The notes: generated from the sequence alone by a model not told the origin. DNA of 64,000 bases from Verrucomicrobiaceae bacterium (GCA_021151605.1 JAGKWZ010000001.1:1-64000); one strand, 5' to 3'; positions 24,395-34,077 are shown, counted from the stretch's first letter. Numbers and translations are program-made.

Positions 24395-25492
24395 TCAAAG
24401 ACCATCTCGCGACTCCCAATCGAACATGAACCAGCGGTTTGGCAGGACTTGGCGGATGTTGACACACTGGTCCGATTTAGCTGCTGGAGGAAAGGTAATG
24501 CGCACGGTCAGCCGCATTAAGGCCTTCGCTCGGCCTGTTATCTCGAAATCTGCGTAGCGCAACTGCTCGGAGAAGTAGGTCGCCACTGCTGTCGAACGCC
24601 GAACATATCCATACATAGAGTGACCTCCATCTGGGCTGATAAGCTTAACACAGAGGTAGTGGGCTTTGTCAGCGAATTCATGGTTGTAATAATCCCCAGG
24701 TGCAGCGGTAACTCGCATCCAGACAGGCGTCTGCGGTTTTTCCTTTTGGAGTGTCGGCCAGTCCATGTCATTGAAGCCAGTCCAGCTTTCCCAATCCAAC
24801 AGCAATCCGGCACCGACAGAGCGGACAAAAATGGCCACTGCCTGCTGGTCGCTGTGGCTCGGGCTCTCAAAAGTCAGGCTAAGAAAAGAACTAGAACTGA
24901 AGAGAATTTGTGAGGCGGAAACCAGCCGTGTCGTCACAGGATCAGTGCCCTGTCGCTCCTGGTAGTGTTTCTGCATCTTCGGCAATAAGGCATCTTTGTT
25001 TAACACGTAGTCGGCCTTCCCTTCAAGGGTGCCCGCTCGCTGGTAGCCTTCTAGAACGGAGATAGCTTCCTTCACTTGAGTCGAGGAAAGGGCCAGAGTC
25101 TCAGTATGGCTAGCTAGCCCACCTTCAGGCTTTTCCCTGAAAATATCGGGCAAAGGACGGCGTACCTGTTCCACCTGCATTGCTGCAATCTCCTTCATGG
25201 AAATGTGTCGCACAGGTGCCGATGGCTTCGCTGAACCGACCAAAAGGCTTTCGGCTTGAGCTTTCGCCAAAGGCTCTGCCGGCGTGGTGTCCTGCTTTGG
25301 GGGAATGCTGGGTAGAGCCGTCAGGCCCGACTGATACCAGGTTCCTGCGATGACTGCAGCAGTCAGGATTAGACCAGTCCCAAGTCCAATAAGGGAACTG
25401 ACCCAGTGCTCTGGGAATATCCGCCTTGACCGCTTTTTCTGGCTCATAGACGGCATGATATAAGGGTCCCATGCGGATGTAGGCTTCGGCAT
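24395..25492 (-). CDS. Membrane protein of unknown function
   Basis: A 365-residue protein. The ATG at 25492 is chosen over a TTG at 25510. A single membrane helix lies at about residues 31-51 (VSSLIGLGTGLILTAAVIAG) after a basic KKRSRR cluster, giving a short cytoplasmic tail and a large outer domain. A Pro/Ala linker follows and then a domain of about 240 residues with many aromatic strands (SFLSLTFESPSHSDQQAVAI, LLLDWESWTGFND, RYADFEITGRAKALMRLTVR). A helical part contains DIFREKPEGG and VKEAISVLEGYQR. I do not recognise the family. It is first in a two-gene unit with the 22611-24308 protein and divergent from the TIGR02597 gene. Confidence 0.6.
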   Translation of the reverse strand: MPKPTSAWDPYIMPSMSQKKRSRRIFPEHWVSSLIGLGTGLILTAAVIAGTWYQSGLTALPSIPPKQDTTPAEPLAKAQAESLLVGSAKPSAPVRHISMKEIAAMQVEQVRRPLPDIFREKPEGGLASHTETLALSSTQVKEAISVLEGYQRAGTLEGKADYVLNKDALLPKMQKHYQERQGTDPVTTRLVSASQILFSSSSFLSLTFESPSHSDQQAVAIFVRSVGAGLLLDWESWTGFNDMDWPTLQKEKPQTPVWMRVTAAPGDYYNHEFADKAHYLCVKLISPDGGHSMYGYVRRSTAVATYFSEQLRYADFEITGRAKALMRLTVRITFPPAAKSDQCVNIRQVLPNRWFMFDWESRDGL

Positions 25493-25708
25493 GGACGTTT
25501 CTATAAACAAACTTTGTCTTGGGACACTTCTGCATGGTGAATTAATTGAAACAATCGCTCAACAAGCTTCATGACTAGCCTTCCTTTTTGAAAAACAAGC
25601 CAGAAGTGACGGTATTGTTGCACACAGCATCTTTAAAAATAGTCGTTCAGCGGGCATGAGGCATTTTGGCGGGAAATCTCGCCATGACCAAACACCTCTT
25701 CCCAATCC

Positions 25709-26743
25709 ATGAAGCGATCCTCCTCGTTGTTTTACTTTGCTATCCTCGCTTTCGCAGCGCTCTCCGGCGGTGCTGTGAAGGCCCAGGATCTCCCCGTCAG
25801 CCGCACGGCTGCCGTCCTTGATGTCACCCTCCCAATCAACCAGTCCACCCTCGTTTCCATTCCCCTGGTGACCATCGTCGCCTCCGGCACGATCACGAGC
25901 GTCTCTGGCACCACCCTGGGAGTCTCCGCCACCCTCGGCACGCTGAGTACCCCTCACGCCATCAAGATCACTAGCCGTGACGACCAGAGTGGCACGGGCG
26001 CAAATGCCCCTGCCGGAAGCAGCACGACCGCCTATGGCCAATCCTCCCGCCTCGCCAGCAACACGACCAACACCGTCGTCACAAATGCTGCGCTGACCCC
26101 TAATGTCGGTGATGAGTTCATCATTTATGAATTGGAGACCCTCACAAGCCTTTTTGGTGCTCCTCCTGCAGCTGGTTGGAACACCACCACTGGTGCAGCT
26201 AGCTCCGACCTTGTGTATCTCGACAACGCGGGATCAGTCGTTGCATACTTCTATAAGACTGGCGGCCTTGGTGGCACTGGTTGGAAGCTTGCTTCAGCTC
26301 CGACGGGTGCCGATCAAGGTTCGACTGTTATCGAGCCCGGTCACGCCGTCCTCGTTCAACGCCGCAACGCTGGTTCTCCCTTCAATCTGCGCTCCACTGG
26401 CGTCACCACCATCGGTCGTGAAAGCCCTTCCGTGGTTGCTGGTTTTAACATCGCCAACAATCCCTTCTCAGTCTCCACCACTCTTGCTGCCAGCGGTTTG
26501 AACAACCATGTCACTGGTTCGACGGGCGCTGCTTCGGCGGACACCATCTACATTGAAACCGCTGGAGTGCTCAACAGCTACTTCTACAAAACCGGCGGCC
26601 TCGGCGGTACCGGCTGGCGTCTCACCTCGGCTCCGACTGGAGCCGATCAGGGAGGTGTCGTCCTCACTCCAGGTAAGGCCATTCTATTCCGTGAGCAGGC
26701 TGGCACCGTTGGCTTCGCTCTTCCAGAGCCCTTCGCCGAATAA
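25709..26743 (+). CDS. Secreted TIGR02597-type protein with internal duplication
   Basis: A 344-residue protein with a signal peptide (SSSLFYFAILAFAALSGGAV). It contains two copies, about 120 residues apart, of a distinctive block: YFYKTGGLGGTGWKLASAPT with ADQGSTVIEPGHAVLV, and YFYKTGGLGGTGWRLTSAPT with ADQGGVVLTPGKAILF. The whole resembles the TIGR02597 family of secreted proteins found in Verrucomicrobia, whose function is unknown. No PEP-CTERM tail or membrane anchor is seen. It is first in a run of three secreted-protein genes spaced by about 55 bases, ending in a terminator at 29527. Confidence 0.75.
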   Translation: MKRSSSLFYFAILAFAALSGGAVKAQDLPVSRTAAVLDVTLPINQSTLVSIPLVTIVASGTITSVSGTTLGVSATLGTLSTPHAIKITSRDDQSGTGANAPAGSSTTAYGQSSRLASNTTNTVVTNAALTPNVGDEFIIYELETLTSLFGAPPAAGWNTTTGAASSDLVYLDNAGSVVAYFYKTGGLGGTGWKLASAPTGADQGSTVIEPGHAVLVQRRNAGSPFNLRSTGVTTIGRESPSVVAGFNIANNPFSVSTTLAASGLNNHVTGSTGAASADTIYIETAGVLNSYFYKTGGLGGTGWRLTSAPTGADQGGVVLTPGKAILFREQAGTVGFALPEPFAE

Positions 26744-26796
26744 CCTCACCCATCACCATTCTTCACATCGCGAAAGTAATTTAACTATCATTCAAT

Positions 26797-27486
26797 ATGA
26801 AAAAGACTCTTCTTGCCCTCGGTTTCCTCGCCGCCTCTCTTTGCTCCGCGTCTGCAGCCACACTCCTCGCTGACAACGTCAGTAATGGACTGACGCTTGC
26901 GAACGGCACCACCGCTCTTGCCAATGGTCGCATCCGTTTCGGCACCTTCGTCATCACGAACACAGACATCATCAACAACAAGAACGACCTCACCTACCTG
27001 AACAACAATTTCCGTGAAGTGGTGAACTACAGCGGTGCCATCAGCGCCTCCTCCACCTCCGGCTTCTTTGACAACACCACTCTTGGGGCTTCTGCCACCT
27101 ACGCAGGCGGTTCCACCACCTACGGCGGCACCACCTATGACCTCAGCAGCGGGGCCACCACCAATGTCGCGAACGACATCGCTGGAAGCAATATCTACAT
27201 GTGGGTCTTGGACAACGCTGTCCTAAACAGCGCCACTCAGCAGGGTATCTTCGCCAGCACCTACGTCTGGGCTGACAGCGACGTCATCCCTAGCAATGAC
27301 TCGGCCTTCGACATGACGCCATCTGCTCTCACCGCCCTAGTCGGTGCCGTTGGCACGGGTTCTGACATCGGCGCTGGCGCTGGTGCTCACCGCCTCGGCA
27401 CCATCGCTGCTATTCCAGAGCCATCCCGCGCTCTGCTCATGTTCCTCGGACTTGGTGGTTTCTTCTTCCGTCGCCGCCGCGCCTAA
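26797..27486 (+). CDS. PEP-CTERM surface protein sharing a domain with the 19699 protein
   Basis: A 229-residue protein with a signal peptide (MKKTLLALGFLAASLCSASA). Residues 20-200 repeat the N-terminal domain of the 19699 protein: NGLTLANGTTALANGRIRFG, FREVVNYSGAISASSTSGFF, YMWVLDNAVLNSATQQGIFA, GSDIGAGAGAHRL. The C-terminus is a complete PEP-CTERM signal: IPEPSRALLMFLGLGGFFF then RRRRA. The tail directs the protein to an exosortase, which is not in this window, and after processing the protein would be attached or secreted. The domain has no function I know. It lies 53 bases after the TIGR02597 gene. Confidence 0.85.
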   Translation: MKKTLLALGFLAASLCSASAATLLADNVSNGLTLANGTTALANGRIRFGTFVITNTDIINNKNDLTYLNNNFREVVNYSGAISASSTSGFFDNTTLGASATYAGGSTTYGGTTYDLSSGATTNVANDIAGSNIYMWVLDNAVLNSATQQGIFASTYVWADSDVIPSNDSAFDMTPSALTALVGAVGTGSDIGAGAGAHRLGTIAAIPEPSRALLMFLGLGGFFFRRRRA

Positions 27487-27543
27487 TCGCGCTCTTTGTT
27501 TTCTCTTCACCCAAGTTCTGACTTCATTCTATTGATCTGACTC

Positions 27544-29496
27544 ATGAAATTCTTCTCTAAATCCATCCTGGCTGCCACAGCGGCGCTCGGATTCGCCGGT
27601 GCGGTCCAGGCCGCCATCGTCGAAGTATCCACTGACATCACAGCGGACACCCGCTTCACTCGTGACAACGTTTATGTCGTCACGAAGGTTATTTATCTGC
27701 TTCCTCCGGCAAAGCTCACCGTCGAGCCCGGTACCACCATCCGTGCAGCTCGTGCTGACATCACCGGTTTTGCCAATAGCCCTGGTTCCATCGTGGTCAG
27801 CCGCGGTGCTAAGCTTATCGGCAACGCGACGGCGGACGATCCAATCATCTTTACCTCCCTGGACGATCCTTTCGTTCCTGGTGGTGCTAAGACGATTCCT
27901 GCCACCGTCACTGGTAGCGCTGGTAGCGTCACCATCACTCCCCAATCCTACGCGATTGACGGTGCAACCAGCAGCAACGCTTTTGCTTATAGTAAAGAGT
28001 GTGGCGGTATCGTCCTCCTCGGGCGCACACCCCTCGGCTATGACCGCGATGGTGATGCCAACTTTCTCACCTGGGATGGTACGACCCATGGCGGTGTTGA
28101 CGCTACGGGCACTGTCACGAGCGAAACCATCGCTTACCCGAATACATTCACCACGGCTACGGGGAACGGCACAGGCTTCGCTCTGATCGAAGGTTTGACG
28201 AACTCCGTTGTTACTCTCACCACAGCTTTCGACCCTGACGGTGCCGGTTCGGTCTTCGCCCCTAGCACCAGCTTCAACCCTGGGTTCTTCGGTGGTGTCG
28301 ATGAAAACGACAACAGCGGCGTCCTGCGCTTCTGGTCCCACCGTTACGGTGGTTACAATCTCGCTGCAAACAACGAAATCAATGGCCTTACTATGGGTGG
28401 TCTCGGACGTGGCACGATCATTGAGTTCCAGGAAGTGGCCCAGAACGCTGACGACGGTTTCGAGTGGTTCGGTGGTTACGTCAACAATCGCTACATCGCC
28501 TCCATTCTTAATGGTGACGACTGCTTCGATGACGACTTCGGCTACTCCGGCAATTCCCAGTTCCTCTTCGCCATCAATGACAACGAGAGCTACAATCGCA
28601 GTGGCTGGGGCAATGGCACCGACGGCACTTCTGTCGGGCGCAACACCTTTGCCGTGAGCGACAAAATCGTTGAATCCGATGGTTCTGAACCCGACAATTC
28701 ACGGGTCACACCTCAGACCAACCACTGGGCCTATAACTTCACCTTCATTGGTAACAAGGGTGCCAACGTCGCACCTGCGGCTCAGGACAGCGCCATTCAG
28801 TTCCGCTTGGGATCCAATGAACAGTGGCTCCGCGGTGTCAGTGAAGACATCCATGGTCCGGTCTTTGTCGTGGGCAACAGCACAACGACTCCCGTCGATA
28901 CCAAAGGTGATTTGCTGGACACCCTCTACTTCAACTTCGGTAGCGTCAGCACCGGAACCGATGCAGACAACACCGTCGGTCTTACCGTCACTAACATCTC
29001 CCAGCTCCGCGGCAAAGGTCACGCCACCAAGAACGGTCTCGATCCTCGTCTCATTGATGACACCAGCGCTGATAGCGTCGCTCGTGACGACATCGGTTCT
29101 GACCCAGCCCGCTCTGGCGTGTTGAACTTCTTCAGCCCAGTCCGCCACCGTGGGGCCTTCCGCGATAACAACTGGCTCTCAGGTTGGAGCTGGTCCTCCG
29201 CTGTTGATCTCATCAACAAGGCTGATGACAACGTTGCCCGTCCAGTTGTCACCCTTAGCGTCGCATCCACTACCGTGTCTGCCAGCTTTGCGGCCGACAC
29301 CACCGAAACTGTCGGCGCAGACGCCGTCGTTTATGTGATTGAGCGTTCTACCGATGGCAGAACCTTCGTTCCCTTCGCTTCCGTGAAGGACGGCGGAGCC
29401 AATGACGCCGATGCGGCTGCTGGCCAGATTACGTTGGCAGACAGTGGTTACACCTTCTCAGGTTCCCCAGTCCACTACCGCGTTATCCCGCAGTAA
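27544..29496 (+). CDS. Large secreted beta-rich surface protein, possibly beta-helical
   Basis: A 650-residue protein with a signal peptide (FSKSILAATAALGFAGAVQA). The chain reads like a surface protein related to hypothetical secreted proteins of Bacteroidetes and Verrucomicrobia. An early strand run (VIYLLPPAKLTVEPGTTIRA, SIVVSRGAKLIGNATADDPI) resembles parallel beta-helix turns. A Gly/aromatic region has FWSHRYGGYNLAANNEINGL and AQNADDGFEWFGGYVNNRYI followed by GDDCFDDDFGYSG, possibly metal-binding acidic turns. The C-terminus has no PEP-CTERM motif. It is last in the three-gene run and is followed by a strong terminator. Its place just before the TonB locus is suggestive but not proof of a functional link. 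Confidence 0.65.
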   Translation: MKFFSKSILAATAALGFAGAVQAAIVEVSTDITADTRFTRDNVYVVTKVIYLLPPAKLTVEPGTTIRAARADITGFANSPGSIVVSRGAKLIGNATADDPIIFTSLDDPFVPGGAKTIPATVTGSAGSVTITPQSYAIDGATSSNAFAYSKECGGIVLLGRTPLGYDRDGDANFLTWDGTTHGGVDATGTVTSETIAYPNTFTTATGNGTGFALIEGLTNSVVTLTTAFDPDGAGSVFAPSTSFNPGFFGGVDENDNSGVLRFWSHRYGGYNLAANNEINGLTMGGLGRGTIIEFQEVAQNADDGFEWFGGYVNNRYIASILNGDDCFDDDFGYSGNSQFLFAINDNESYNRSGWGNGTDGTSVGRNTFAVSDKIVESDGSEPDNSRVTPQTNHWAYNFTFIGNKGANVAPAAQDSAIQFRLGSNEQWLRGVSEDIHGPVFVVGNSTTTPVDTKGDLLDTLYFNFGSVSTGTDADNTVGLTVTNISQLRGKGHATKNGLDPRLIDDTSADSVARDDIGSDPARSGVLNFFSPVRHRGAFRDNNWLSGWSWSSAVDLINKADDNVARPVVTLSVASTTVSASFAADTTETVGADAVVYVIERSTDGRTFVPFASVKDGGANDADAAAGQITLADSGYTFSGSPVHYRVIPQ

Positions 29497-29526
29497 ATTC
29501 GTAGAGTTAAAAAAGAACAATGTTTT

Positions 29527-29556
29527 GGGCGGCTGGTTTTACCAGCCGCCCTTTTT
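29527..29556 (+). terminator. Rho-independent terminator
   Basis: GGGCGGCTGG (29527-29536) pairs perfectly with CCAGCCGCCC (29542-29551) around TTTTA, followed by TTTTT. This 10-bp GC-rich stem ends the 25709-29496 gene run. It separates that run from the TonB locus, so the TonB genes have their own promoter. Confidence 0.95.
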
Positions 29557-29737
29557 CGTAATTTAAATATCTAAAGAGAAACATCCGATGTCTAAGAGGG
29601 TTCAGGAAGTCTCCGGTTTTATGTGACGGAAAGGTTTCTCGAAGATGCCAAAAGGATATTTGCGTCCAAGTAAGTTACTTTTTTGTAACCGAAAAGACAT
29701 TTCCAAGGAACAGCACCCGTCACAATGGCACTGGTCG

Positions 29738-30982
29738 ATGTCCATCCAACTGTCCAGCTCTCGCCCAATCCTCATCCTGCTCTATCTGACTGCCTGTGTG
29801 GCGGCGCAGGAAGTAGCGCAGGTCACATCCACAGAAAAATTGATCGAGGGTTTGGTAATTGATTCGCAGAAACATGCCAAACCTAGAACCGAGCGTCCAA
29901 AGCGTGATGCCATCCGCCTGGCTGAATTCTGCTCTGATCTGCTTGCTGACGATGTGCCTGGATACACCGCACGACTTGGTGATGTTGTAGCTGCTAATCT
30001 AAAAGCTGGACGCATGGATGACGCCCTTCTTTTGTCGGAGAAGATGCGTCAACTCGGGGATGAAAGCGGTTTCACGCATCTTATGCTATTTCATGCACGT
30101 GCGGGGAGGAAAGCCGAAACCGCTGCTCAGATCCCTGGTATCGAAAAAAGTCTCCCGAGATTATCCCTGGTACGTCGCCGTAATGCAGAAAGGGATCTGG
30201 CCATCACCAAGGGCCTCATGGCTGAAAAGACCGCGAATCCAGACGATCTGAAAGACCTAGAAGCCGACATTCGCCTGGAAGTGGAAACTGAATGGCTAAG
30301 GCTTGGCAAACTGGCAGCTCCGCCCTTAACCCTAGATGCCGTAAAAGCCCGCATCTTCAAAGAAGCCGCAGGGCCGCTTGCTTCAGTTCGCTTTGCCATC
30401 GTGGCCTTGGAAAAGGCACTGCCGACCCTTTCAGAGGATCTGGCGAAGCCTTTCATCGACTTTATCGGCCCACTTTGCACGGAGACGCATCACCCAGGTG
30501 CTCACCATTCCCTTCTCGATCTGGCAAGAATTCTGTGGCCAAACCCGAAACTGCGCCCAGAAGCAAGTAAAGCCATGACGCGGTACCTTGGTCAGACTGC
30601 CTCCTACCCGGAGCAGGCCGAGTGGAAGGGGCCATACTTTGCGGATGCAGTTCCGGTGCTCTTAGAATGGGGTGAAAAGGAACTCGCCTCCAAAGCTGCT
30701 AAGGATTCGCGCGCTAAGCTGGAAAAGGTATTTGCGGCCGATGTCTCACGCGCTCTCGTGGCAGCAGCTCGCGCTGCCCACCAAGTTGGAATGACTTCGG
30801 AACGTGATCAGATGCTCGTTGATGCTCTGTCTTCGGCACGCCGCTACCCGCATCCCCGAGTCGCAGCAGATGCTGGTGTGGAGTGTTGCTTGTTTTATTC
30901 AGAACTAGAGCTGCCAATTGGTGACAAGGTTTACCAGCAGATCGCCGCCATCCTACACTTGGACGAAGCCGTTTCGAAATGA
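29738..30982 (+). CDS. Secreted helical-repeat (TPR-like) protein, first gene of the TonB locus
   Basis: A 414-residue protein. The ATG at 29738 opens a signal peptide ending near TACVAAQ; the upstream in-frame codons to 29645 do not encode a signal. The remainder is helical and Ala/Leu-rich, with repeat-like helix pairs (AARLGDVVAANLKAGRMDDA-type, DALLLSEKMRQLGDESGF, SRALVAAARAAHQVGMTSER) that suggest an alpha-solenoid. I do not know the family. Its stop overlaps the ATG of the TonB-dependent receptor (ATGA at 30979), so it is translated with the receptor and probably acts with it in the periplasm. Confidence 0.7.
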   Translation: MSIQLSSSRPILILLYLTACVAAQEVAQVTSTEKLIEGLVIDSQKHAKPRTERPKRDAIRLAEFCSDLLADDVPGYTARLGDVVAANLKAGRMDDALLLSEKMRQLGDESGFTHLMLFHARAGRKAETAAQIPGIEKSLPRLSLVRRRNAERDLAITKGLMAEKTANPDDLKDLEADIRLEVETEWLRLGKLAAPPLTLDAVKARIFKEAAGPLASVRFAIVALEKALPTLSEDLAKPFIDFIGPLCTETHHPGAHHSLLDLARILWPNPKLRPEASKAMTRYLGQTASYPEQAEWKGPYFADAVPVLLEWGEKELASKAAKDSRAKLEKVFAADVSRALVAAARAAHQVGMTSERDQMLVDALSSARRYPHPRVAADAGVECCLFYSELELPIGDKVYQQIAAILHLDEAVSK

Positions 30983-33900
30983 TGCCAGGAACAAGCCAGA
31001 ACTACGCTCTGACCCAGGCCGGATACATTCTTTCGAGCCTTCGATTCTCTCTGGTCACGACATTCCTGCTTTACTACTGCTCTGCCGTTCATGCTCAGCA
31101 GGGGGGCGGCGGTTTGCGGGGAACCGTTTTGGACGCGGATTTTTCAGTGCCTGTGGCCGGTGCTAGTGTCGTTCTCGAAGGGACAAACCTAAGCGCACAG
31201 ACTAATGAAGAGGGGGGGTTCTTCATTATTGATGTCCCGCCCGGCCAATACGCGGTGCTCATTAGCAAGGAAGGTTTCATTCGCGAACGTCGCGGTGACC
31301 TAGTCATTAACGCCGGTAGTGTCAAAGAGGTTGACCTCGAGTTGACGGCGGAGGTTGTTGAGCTGGATGAATTCGTCGTCAGCCAGGAGGAGATCATCGA
31401 CTCAACTGGTGGCGTGGGTGAAATCGAACTGCGAACGGAGCTGAAAAGTTTCACTGATGTCATGGGGGCTCAGTTCATCTCCCAGACGGGTGCGTCTGAT
31501 GCGGCCAAACTGCTCTCAAAGCAAACTGGTGTGAACGTGGCGGACGGCAAATTCGTCGTCGTCCGTGGTCTAAGTGACCGCTATAACGTCGTCAGCCTGA
31601 ATGGCCTCCGAGTCCCAAGCTCCGACCCGGACCGCCGCGCCGTCTCGCTCGATCTTTTCCCCACAGCCGTCATTCGCAATGTCGCCACCACGAAGACCTT
31701 CCTGCCAAGTCTTAACGGCGAGTCCACTGGTGCCACCATCGACATTCTAACGAAAGCAGTTCCAGACGAGGATTTCGTGAAGTTCAAATACGGCACGAAC
31801 TTCAACACCCAGTCCACCGGGAATAAAGGATTCCTCACCTATAATGGAGGTGGAACGGGCACCTTCGGGACAGCTCAGGAAAGAATGCTGCCAGATTTCA
31901 TCAAGTACGGTGAATTCGGTATCCTAAACGGTTCAAGCCGTGTTGATACACCTGTTCGGCTGGAGAGACAGCGTGCGAACGACACGCTTTCGAAGTCCTT
32001 TGGCACCATCCAGAAAGCGCCGCCACCAGACATGAGTCTAGAGGCCAGCATAGGCCACCGATTCGAGTTCATGGGTGCGCCAGCTGGCATTACTATAGCT
32101 GGCGATTATTCTAAAAAGTACACGCACAACGATGATGATCTCGTCGCCCGATATTTATTTGATCCAGGCACAGGTGAAGTGCAGGTCCAGAGGCGCATAT
32201 CAGCCGTTACCAACAGTTCTGAAACCATGCGGTCAGGCCTTCTCGTCTCCGCAGGTATTCAGCCAGACGATGGTAACGAAATTATTTTTACCTACTTTTT
32301 GAACCGAGTCGCAGAAGATCGTGCCACACTCCAATTTGGGGATCTTGATCCAAACAACTTCGCTCTAAGTGAAAAAGATTATCGTGAAACCATTGCCTAT
32401 ACCGAGCGAGAGCTACGCGTTATGCAGCTTTCGGGTAAGCATGAGTTTGAATCGGTTGGTCGTGACTTAGAGTTCTCCTGGGCAATGTCCTACAACACAT
32501 CCTCCCAGTTAGAACCCGATCACCGCTTCGTGCGCGGCATTTATGATACGGGCAGTCGAAACTACAATCCGATACCAGGTAATCCAGTGGTGCCCGAATT
32601 CCAGCGTTACTGGAGAGAACTATATGACCAGAGCTATTCGTTGAGGTCAGATATCGTCACAGACCTATTTGGAGAATCGGATTTGAAAGCAAAGTTGAAG
32701 TTCGGTACATTTTTCGACTATTCAGACCGAAAGTACCGCGCCGATTCTTTCACTTACAACCGTGGTCAGCAGAACAACATCTACCCAAATACAGTAAAAC
32801 CTGGCAATCCCGGAGATACTTGGGGCGACTGGTTTCTTTATCGAAACCAACCTGTTGGCGTCGATCTAGATGGGACTCCAAACAACGGAGTCTTTAATCC
32901 AGTAAACTCATTACTTTATATCTACCGCCAAAACTCCCCCGAAACCTACAACTCTTCACAGATGCTTGCTAGTGCTCACGCAGCCATCGAAATGGATGTT
33001 GCGCCAGGCCTCAATATTACTTTCGGCGCACGTTTGGAGTCCACAGACTTAAAGGTAAAAGCCACGCCTATTTACCTTTATGCAGAGGAACGCATCCGTC
33101 AGTCTTTGCTTTCGGACCAGCAACTCTCCGATCCCACCATAACACAGGTATTAAACGACGCCTTCAACGGTAATAAGCTAGCACAACAAGATCCCCGACT
33201 GCTCGCAAGAAGCAGCGCTAATATTTCAAGCCAGGATTTCCTTCCAGCGATCTCCTTGAACTGGGATGTCACCGAGCACACTCGTGTGCGTAGCGCTATT
33301 TCACAAACAATCGCACGCCCCTCCTTCAAAGAGTTGGCACCAGTAGTATTCCAGAACATCGAGACGGGCGACTTCTTTGTGGGAAACCGCGACCTTCAGA
33401 TGTCTAATATCTCAAACTACGACATCCGGTGGGAGTGGTTTCCATCACCAGGAAGTTTGGTCGGTGCGAGCTTTTTCGGCAAGGTTATCGACAATCCCAT
33501 CGAGCTCTCCCAAAGTAATGATCCGGTTACTGGAACCACCTTCAGCAAGTTTATCAATGCCGAGCAGGCCAACGTCTATGGCATGGAACTCGAATTCCAA
33601 CGGGATCTCAGCTTTTTGGTGGATGAACTGAAACCTTTCAGCATAGGAGCCAACTTTTCCTACATCTATTCTCAGGCAACACGCCCTGCGTTCTATGACA
33701 ACCTTGGGAAAGAAATACCCAGCCTCTTTGGCAAAAACCGCCGATTGCAAGGCCAGCCAGACTACATTTTCAACTTCAACCTGACTTATGACAGCCCTGA
33801 AAACCCCGTGGGTGGCGGTGTTTTCCTCAATGTGGTCGGCCCTCAACTTTTTGCTGTGGGGGGACGTCCAGAGGACCCAGACGTCTTTCAGGAACCCTAT

Positions 33901-34077
33901 ACCACTCTGGACTTGGGTGTTTCCTATCGCCTGACGAAGCGCACCAAGCTTCAGTTCCGTGCTCAAAACATGCTCAATGCTACCCTTCGCCGCTACTACG
34001 ACAATCAGGCCAAACCAGTCTATTCCACGCGTCAAACAGGCATTGGCTTCTCACTCAGCCTGACAGCGGATTGGTGA
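30979..34077 (+). CDS. TonB-dependent outer-membrane receptor with carboxypeptidase-regulatory domain
   Basis: A 1032-residue protein. A signal sequence ends near SAVHAQ (about residue 39). Residues 45-125 are a carboxypeptidase-regulatory-like domain (LRGTVLDADFSVPVAGASVV, GGFFIIDVPPGQYAVLI). A TonB-box-like stretch follows (VELDEFVVS), then the plug domain (ASDAAKLLSKQTGVNVADGK, FVVVRGLSDRYNVVSLNGLR). From about residue 260 the chain is a 22-strand-type barrel (NITFGARLESTDLKV, YDIRWEWFPSPGSLVGASFF, TLDLGVSYRLTKRTKLQFRA), ending in Trp (SLTADW). The substrate is unknown: in Verrucomicrobia such receptors bring in siderophores, oligosaccharides or vitamin B12. It is followed by the energising TonB-ExbB-ExbD genes, so this locus carries its own motor. 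Confidence 0.93.
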   Translation: MMPGTSQNYALTQAGYILSSLRFSLVTTFLLYYCSAVHAQQGGGGLRGTVLDADFSVPVAGASVVLEGTNLSAQTNEEGGFFIIDVPPGQYAVLISKEGFIRERRGDLVINAGSVKEVDLELTAEVVELDEFVVSQEEIIDSTGGVGEIELRTELKSFTDVMGAQFISQTGASDAAKLLSKQTGVNVADGKFVVVRGLSDRYNVVSLNGLRVPSSDPDRRAVSLDLFPTAVIRNVATTKTFLPSLNGESTGATIDILTKAVPDEDFVKFKYGTNFNTQSTGNKGFLTYNGGGTGTFGTAQERMLPDFIKYGEFGILNGSSRVDTPVRLERQRANDTLSKSFGTIQKAPPPDMSLEASIGHRFEFMGAPAGITIAGDYSKKYTHNDDDLVARYLFDPGTGEVQVQRRISAVTNSSETMRSGLLVSAGIQPDDGNEIIFTYFLNRVAEDRATLQFGDLDPNNFALSEKDYRETIAYTERELRVMQLSGKHEFESVGRDLEFSWAMSYNTSSQLEPDHRFVRGIYDTGSRNYNPIPGNPVVPEFQRYWRELYDQSYSLRSDIVTDLFGESDLKAKLKFGTFFDYSDRKYRADSFTYNRGQQNNIYPNTVKPGNPGDTWGDWFLYRNQPVGVDLDGTPNNGVFNPVNSLLYIYRQNSPETYNSSQMLASAHAAIEMDVAPGLNITFGARLESTDLKVKATPIYLYAEERIRQSLLSDQQLSDPTITQVLNDAFNGNKLAQQDPRLLARSSANISSQDFLPAISLNWDVTEHTRVRSAISQTIARPSFKELAPVVFQNIETGDFFVGNRDLQMSNISNYDIRWEWFPSPGSLVGASFFGKVIDNPIELSQSNDPVTGTTFSKFINAEQANVYGMELEFQRDLSFLVDELKPFSIGANFSYIYSQATRPAFYDNLGKEIPSLFGKNRRLQGQPDYIFNFNLTYDSPENPVGGGVFLNVVGPQLFAVGGRPEDPDVFQEPYTTLDLGVSYRLTKRTKLQFRAQNMLNATLRRYYDNQAKPVYSTRQTGIGFSLSLTADW

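Noticed and set aside
29674..29689. GTTAC/GTAAC inverted repeat before the TonB locus
   Set aside because: Only 5 bp with a T-rich loop; it could be chance and no regulator is near.
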